Origin: Paenibacillus silviterrae
Lineage (GTDB): Bacteria > Bacillota > Bacilli > Paenibacillales > NBRC-103111
Assembly (NCBI RefSeq): GCF_030167925.1
Contig: NZ_JASKUT010000001.1
Location: forward strand, 2,356,001-2,420,000
Length of the DNA stretch: 64,000 bases
Reading direction: 5' to 3'
Below are positions 59,826 to 64,000 of this stretch, piece by piece. The stretch's first letter is position 1, and each line of letters opens with the position of its first letter. The notes under the pieces were generated by a model. That model saw only the letters and a list, made by a program, of their open reading frames with translations, had not been told where the DNA came from and made no database searches. Position numbers and translations under genes: made by a program.

Positions 59826-61861
59826 TGCGGCGCACCCGCCTTTTGCAGCAGCCTTGTGTCGCTCTCGTCTTCCCTGCCGCGCCGCTTATGCTTGAACAGC
59901 TTCAGCTTCGAGAGGTATTCCTGGACGACCTTTACGAACGAAGCATGAGACCAGGTCAGGGGCGAAACCGACAACGGTTCGCCGGTGAAAGGATGGAGCT
60001 GCTCCGCAAGCACGCCGGAAGGAAGCGAATGGCGCATCGTCCACCGCAGCAGCTCCTCCGCCTCCTTCAGTTCATCCTCGCTTTTCGCGACGGCGATAAC
60101 CCATTCGGCGTACCACAGCGTGCAGATAAACCAAGGATTGCCCGGCACGCGCCCCACATCCTTCGTCACCTGATGATAGTAATCGTTCGTATACCGCGCC
60201 AGTCCTCCGACCTCCGTCTGCACCCACAGCTTTTCCCGAATCGCCTTCATCGTGCTGACTACGCGGGGATCGTCCGCCGGGAACAAGCCGAAATCGAATA
60301 CAGCATAGATACTCGCATCCAAAGTCCAATCCGGCTCGTACGTGTTCTGCTCATGGTTCCAATAAAGGGAACGAATAAAACGGTTCTCCCGCTGCGAGAA
60401 GAAGGATCGCTCAACGGCTTGTTTTACTTGCTCCGCCGAATCCCTGTAATGCTGGGCCCTCGCCTTGTCCTCGTAGTAATCGGCGAATTGTGCCGCCGCC
60501 AAAAGTCCGGCATATACGCTCGCTACCGTGAACAAATGGACTCCATACCGCTCCTCCCACAAATCATAGGAAGGGAGCGGAAGCCCCGATGCATCCTTGT
60601 ACCTCACCAGGAAATTGGCGGCAGGGACAACGAACTGCTCATAATCCTCTTTGGCTTCGTCCAAGGTTCGGGCCAAGCGATGATGATGCCACAACGAATA
60701 AAGAACGAGAGCCGTCTCGTCTTCTTGGATCGCGAACTGCTTCTCCCCCTGCGCATTGATCCACGGATGCCAGCTGGAGCCAACCGATCCGTCGGGATTA
60801 TATTTGTGAAGCAGATAGCCTTCCTCCGTCAAAGCCCGTTTACAGAATCCAAAGAACCGCTTCGTCAAGGCATGATAACCGGAACGATCGAGCGCATGGG
60901 AGATCAAGGCTCCGTCCCTTGGCCACATATAAGAATACGTATCCTTGGCAAATTTCAAAATATCCGAATCATTCGCCGCCAGGATCGCCCCCCGATTGTC
61001 CGTATTGGTACGGATGATCAGCAGGCTTCTCCGGTAAAAGGACGCGATATCCTTGTCGAGCAAACGAAGCTCATGTCGATCCCGCTCCAGCCACTCCAGC
61101 CAATAGTTATAGGTGCGCTGCAGCAGCGCATGCGGATGGGCAGCCCGGACGGACCGTTCAAGCTTCGCGATCTCCTTGTAATCCCGTCCGAAGCATATCC
61201 AGAACCACGCTACCGTACTGCCGCCGGCCGGCACGGTGAACTCCAGCTCGATCGTCCCGTCGACAGATCCTTGTGCAATCGGATTTCCACCCAGCCGGCC
61301 GTCCTCCGCATCGCGCCAAGTCCCCTGAAGACCGTGAATTTCCTTCTGTCCGATTGCATAGGCGGATGGCCGAGCCTCCTGCTGCCCGTCCACAGCACAC
61401 GAAAGCGACAGATAGCGATGCCCTTTATAAAATACCAATGACCGCAAATCCGGATCATAATACACTGTATCTCCGACGCCCACGCCATACAAATGAAGAT
61501 CAAGGTGAAAATACAGCTTCACTGTCCGTTCGCGATCCCATTTGTTATTCATCGTTACCTTCCGCACAAAAACGTTCTCCTGAGCATCCACCCCGTCGCG
61601 AAGCAGCATGTCGAGGCCCAGACGTTCATGAGCACAGCTAACATTCGTCACCATCGAATCGTTCAAATAGCCGCTTTGCCGTTTCACCTCCGGGTGGTCG
61701 ATCCAGAAGAAGTCCTCGGCGGTCCACACCCCAAAATGGGATAAATGATCAATCGCCTGATTCTCTTGTCCGACATAGGGGTAATAGATATCACGGAGAT
61801 TGTAGCTGCCGTCAAAGTTAATCAAAACATTGCCATTGCCGATCGGCAAGTCACGTGCCAT
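59822..61861 (-). CDS. Glycoside hydrolase family 15 (glucoamylase/glucosidase)
   Basis: 679-residue GH15 enzyme. An N-terminal beta-sandwich (about 1-260) precedes the (alpha/alpha)6 barrel. The catalytic acid is in YDLWEERYGVH near residue 435 and the base in LAEQLHPFTGEP near 633. There is no signal peptide, so it hydrolyses alpha-glucosides (maltodextrins, glycogen or trehalose) inside the cell. The next gene, a glucose dehydrogenase, overlaps by four bases. The pair would give glucose and then gluconolactone. ATG at 61861 behind GGGAG. Confidence 0.9.
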   Translation of the reverse strand: MARDLPIGNGNVLINFDGSYNLRDIYYPYVGQENQAIDHLSHFGVWTAEDFFWIDHPEVKRQSGYLNDSMVTNVSCAHERLGLDMLLRDGVDAQENVFVRKVTMNNKWDRERTVKLYFHLDLHLYGVGVGDTVYYDPDLRSLVFYKGHRYLSLSCAVDGQQEARPSAYAIGQKEIHGLQGTWRDAEDGRLGGNPIAQGSVDGTIELEFTVPAGGSTVAWFWICFGRDYKEIAKLERSVRAAHPHALLQRTYNYWLEWLERDRHELRLLDKDIASFYRRSLLIIRTNTDNRGAILAANDSDILKFAKDTYSYMWPRDGALISHALDRSGYHALTKRFFGFCKRALTEEGYLLHKYNPDGSVGSSWHPWINAQGEKQFAIQEDETALVLYSLWHHHRLARTLDEAKEDYEQFVVPAANFLVRYKDASGLPLPSYDLWEERYGVHLFTVASVYAGLLAAAQFADYYEDKARAQHYRDSAEQVKQAVERSFFSQRENRFIRSLYWNHEQNTYEPDWTLDASIYAVFDFGLFPADDPRVVSTMKAIREKLWVQTEVGGLARYTNDYYHQVTKDVGRVPGNPWFICTLWYAEWVIAVAKSEDELKEAEELLRWTMRHSLPSGVLAEQLHPFTGEPLSVSPLTWSHASFVKVVQEYLSKLKLFKHKRRGREDESDTRLLQKAGAPQ

Positions 61862-61967
61862 GAATAAGCCACTCCCTTCCTTACTATCCCTAATTTCCCG
61901 AGACTGGAAGGAATTTATTCATGAAACAGCCCCCTAGTCACGAATGGTATTTTTTGGTACAATGAAT

Positions 61968-61994
61968 TAAAAAAGGACCAGCCTCTGCTAGTCC
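61968..61994 (-). terminator. Terminator of the 62015-62452 gene
   Basis: On the minus strand GGACTAGC pairs with GCTGGTCC and a run of six or more T follows. Confidence 0.8.
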
Positions 61995-62014
61995 CCAACT
62001 GTTTTAATATGAAT

Positions 62015-62452
62015 TTATTTTCGTTTTCTTCCGTGCTTCACCAAAGTCATTCTACGAGAGTGACGAAGCCATGAATAGTAAGCCTTAAGATCCCGAAGCT
62101 GAATGTCTTGGGACACCCTTCCAAGGAATGTAACGACGATCATTTTATGTAACGGATTTCCGGCAATGTCGGTCTCATCTTTCATTTGCATGAATTCCGC
62201 TACCATGACCAGATCGTCATCAATCAGATAGACGTCCTTCTCGTTCGCATAGTAAGGCTGCACGCATTCATTCTTCAATCTGTCCCACAAAAAATGGCAT
62301 ATATGTTCAATACCGCCTTGTTCGTCCTCTACCCTTTCGCTCCACCTGCTGAGAGCATGGCTAGTAATAACGATATCTGCAACCTTGTATCCGTTGAAAT
62401 GGACATAGAAGGGCTCATAAGTGCTCCAGCGGTTCATGATCTTATCTCTCAC
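62015..62452 (-). CDS. Hypothetical protein
   Basis: 145-residue soluble protein of unknown function. A middle segment ITSHALSRWSERVEDEQGG near residues 37-55 has a phage- or toxin-like look but no catalytic signature I can name. The C-terminal part is basic (RRMTLVKHGRKRK). The start is GTG at 62452, nine bases after AGGAGGGGGG. It is divergent from the XRE-type regulator, with a palindrome between, so the regulator may control it. Confidence 0.65.
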   Translation of the reverse strand: MRDKIMNRWSTYEPFYVHFNGYKVADIVITSHALSRWSERVEDEQGGIEHICHFLWDRLKNECVQPYYANEKDVYLIDDDLVMVAEFMQMKDETDIAGNPLHKMIVVTFLGRVSQDIQLRDLKAYYSWLRHSRRMTLVKHGRKRK

Positions 62453-62538
62453 AATGACTTCCCCCCTCCTGCTGTTCAAACGATGTAGTTACTTAAATCG
62501 TATTATTAATATTACATACAGTCAAGGCATAATTAAAT

Positions 62539-62592
62539 TCTAAAAGGAATTTTAGATTGCCTATTTCATTTCTGCGGCTTGTCCATTACAAT
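62539..62592 (+). promoter_or_regulatory. Palindrome and promoter upstream of the XRE regulator
   Basis: TCTAAAA-GGAA-TTTTAGA (62539-62556) is a perfect 7-bp inverted repeat. TTTCAT (62564-62569) and TACAAT (62587-62592), 17 bases apart, are a plausible promoter just after it. The palindrome may be the regulator's own operator. Confidence 0.5.
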
Positions 62593-62617
62593 ATGTTTAG
62601 AAAGGGGGAAATGCAAA

Positions 62618-63283
62618 GTGGCACAACCAATTCCTGATTTTGGGAGATTCCTTGAGTCGCTTCGCGGTTCGATGTCCTTAAGGGAGGCAGCTAAGAAAAG
62701 CGGACTGTCCCATGCGTACATTCGTGACCTGGAGCTCGAGAGAAACCGCTCTACGAATGAGAAGATTACTCCGTCGCCCGACACGCTGAAGAAGCTGTCT
62801 GTCGCTTACGGCTACCCATATACTGAATTAATGATTAAAGCAGGACACCTCATGAGTGAGGATGTTGCCGGAACTTCGGCTCCGGCCCGCTTCGATGTCG
62901 ACCTGAAGAAGGTGCAGTACATCGAGATCGGCACCAAGGACATTACTTACCATATGGCAGATTCGGTGGAAACGCACAGCATCGATTCTTTGATCGACTT
63001 CAGCAGTTTTCTGGATCGTTTGGAGGAGCATGATTTTAAGAAAGTCGACGCGGATCTTTACGTGAACTTTACCTTCATTAAGAAGTATGATCAGCGCAGC
63101 GGCAAGCTCTACTTCCATGAATCCGGCTCCGGGAAAAGCGTCATGATGACCGCGATCCGCCAGAAGAAGTATCATGATCTGCTGCTTCGAACCGTGGCGT
63201 ACAATACCAATTCAAGCCTTGAGTTCCATTACGGGCGTATCAGTAGAAGCGCGAGCCTCTCACCAACTTCAGAGAATATGTAA
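62618..63283 (+). CDS. XRE-type helix-turn-helix regulator
   Basis: 221-residue protein. An N-terminal Cro/CI helix-turn-helix (LREAAKKSGLSHAYIRDLE near residues 18-36, and LKKLSVAYGYPYTELMIKAG near 55) is followed by an unknown domain with Lys/Tyr-rich stretches (KKVQYIEIGTKDITYHMADS). The start is GTG at 62618, nine bases after AAAGGGGG. Neighbours: a divergent unknown gene, and on the same strand an AT-rich membrane protein 31 bases downstream. It could regulate both. Confidence 0.82.
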   Translation: MAQPIPDFGRFLESLRGSMSLREAAKKSGLSHAYIRDLELERNRSTNEKITPSPDTLKKLSVAYGYPYTELMIKAGHLMSEDVAGTSAPARFDVDLKKVQYIEIGTKDITYHMADSVETHSIDSLIDFSSFLDRLEEHDFKKVDADLYVNFTFIKKYDQRSGKLYFHESGSGKSVMMTAIRQKKYHDLLLRTVAYNTNSSLEFHYGRISRSASLSPTSENM

Positions 63284-63314
63284 TCATCATTTCAACTAAT
63301 AGGGGCTAGCGGTA

Positions 63315-63965
63315 ATGCAATTTTTTAAATACTACTTAATTTATGCTTTCAATTGGACACTGCTTTTATCTCTTGGTTTAAGTGTATTCCGTTTCAATCT
63401 AAAACATTACTACTATCAAATCATCGTTTCTGCATTATTGCTAAGCTATATTTCCGCTAATATCCAATATTTCGATAAAGGTTTTTTAACCGCCATCGTT
63501 CAGCCTATTTGTGCCATTTTGTGCCTTAGGCTGATTTTTCGCATTCATTGGGGGTTCTCAACAATTATTATTGGCATCAGTTATGGTATAAATATAGCTG
63601 CTGAATTTTCACTTACTTTTTTATTGTCTAAATTTGAACATCAAACTGCCATAAGTAATTTACAGAGTAATAACAATTGGATTATTGGATTAGCTATTAC
63701 TTTATTTAATCTTATACTTTGCTGGGCCTTAAACAAATATCGTTTAGGTTTTTCATTTATCACTTCTCAACGCAATCATCCTATTATTTTAAAAGGCTTA
63801 ACTAAACATCTTTTCTATATAACAGTTTTTTCTCTGATTCTAATAGCTATTAGTGGATTCGTTAACTATTTTTTCGAAGAATTTATTGTTATTAAACACA
63901 TTTTTATGTTTATCGTCTTTGGAATCGGAATCCGTATTGCCTATCGTAAAGAACTAATAGAGTAA
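63315..63965 (+). CDS. AT-rich polytopic membrane protein, unknown
   Basis: 216-residue protein with about six hydrophobic helices, including WTLLLSLGLSVFRF near residue 14 and IIVSALLLSYISANIQYF near 36. It has no family I can name with certainty; its shape resembles N-terminal sensor regions of agr-type kinases or small exporter proteins. Base composition is markedly lower in GC than the rest of the window and codon use favours A/T, a sign of recent transfer. The ATG at 63315 has AGGGG upstream. It ends 35 bases before the window edge. Confidence 0.65.
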   Translation: MQFFKYYLIYAFNWTLLLSLGLSVFRFNLKHYYYQIIVSALLLSYISANIQYFDKGFLTAIVQPICAILCLRLIFRIHWGFSTIIIGISYGINIAAEFSLTFLLSKFEHQTAISNLQSNNNWIIGLAITLFNLILCWALNKYRLGFSFITSQRNHPIILKGLTKHLFYITVFSLILIAISGFVNYFFEEFIVIKHIFMFIVFGIGIRIAYRKELIE

Positions 63966-64000
63966 CCACAAGTTCTATTCGCAAAATCCCCTTTTGGAAA

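Noticed and set aside
59825..61441. Long open frame of 538 codons on the plus strand opposite the GH15 gene
   Set aside because: It mirrors a real GH15 gene, has no recognisable motif and lacks a ribosome site; high GC third positions make such antisense frames common.

Overview
The window looks like chromosomal DNA of a low-to-mid GC Gram-positive bacterium of the Bacillales, most likely Paenibacillus or a close relative. The evidence is the strong AGGAGG-type ribosome binding sites, many GTG and TTG starts, U-tailed hairpin terminators, a yybP-ykoY type Mn riboswitch, a class I cyclic-di-GMP riboswitch, and a gene set (YtpB-type curcumene synthase, DUF1450, HesB-like protein, DUF2935, YtvI-type AI-2E permease, LysM/M14 peptidase, GH4 MelA) typical of that group. 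I saw no tRNA, rRNA, transposase, phage gene or CRISPR array. It reads as ordinary core and accessory chromosome until the last 700 bases, where base composition drops sharply.

Layout. 0-2.5 kb: the start of pfkA (cut by the window edge), ytpB and two unknown genes, all minus strand. 2.6-9.4 kb: MATE-like and MFS transporters, a MacB-type ABC exporter with its adaptor, and a nitroreductase. 9.4-14.1 kb: cold-shock protein, a methyltransferase, a TerC-family protein behind a Mn riboswitch, and a ThDP enzyme. 14.2-21.7 kb: oligoendopeptidase F with two plausible starts, a LapA-like protein, a large secreted beta-propeller protein, a 34-residue membrane peptide, DUF92, and a GAF/HD-GYP c-di-GMP phosphodiesterase. 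21.7-28.2 kb: FAH-family hydrolase, an AraC regulator divergent from a GH2 beta-glucuronidase-like enzyme, a citrate synthase paralogue, and a CapA protein whose only well-placed start is ATT.

28.4-37 kb: a three-gene ABC-2 exporter, metallophosphoesterase, MFS pump, signal peptidase I, O-methyltransferase, YpsC-type RNA methyltransferase and galE. 37-43.4 kb: a DHH phosphoesterase, an oxidoreductase divergent from an AraC regulator with repeated operator-like sites between them, DUF2935, then an unknown 92-residue protein behind a c-di-GMP riboswitch and terminator, and an MFS pump with a TetR-type palindrome. 43.4-50.7 kb: DUF1450, HesB-like, threonine synthase divergent from a LysR regulator, aldo/keto reductase divergent from an HxlR regulator, AI-2E permease, another MFS protein and a small membrane protein. 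50.8-62 kb: LysM/M14 peptidase, glutamate racemase, polysaccharide deacetylase lipoprotein, GH4 alpha-galactosidase, BdbC, AraC regulator, an NADP-binding oxidoreductase divergent from a frameshifted LysR gene, and a two-gene GH15/glucose-dehydrogenase operon. 62-64 kb: an unknown protein, an XRE-type regulator, and an AT-rich multi-pass membrane protein.

How it fits together. Several carbohydrate units sit beside their own regulators: beta-glucuronidase with AraC, oxidoreductase with AraC, and alpha-galactosidase near AraC. The GH15/glucose-dehydrogenase pair overlaps by four bases and could convert an intracellular glucoside to glucose and then gluconolactone. Two parts concern c-di-GMP: the HD-GYP enzyme that would remove it and the riboswitch that would sense it. 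The points most worth following are the riboswitch-controlled orphan gene, the TerC protein with an AbrB-like tail, the dual-start PepF, the ATT-start CapA, and the alternative-pairing region at 26536-26617.
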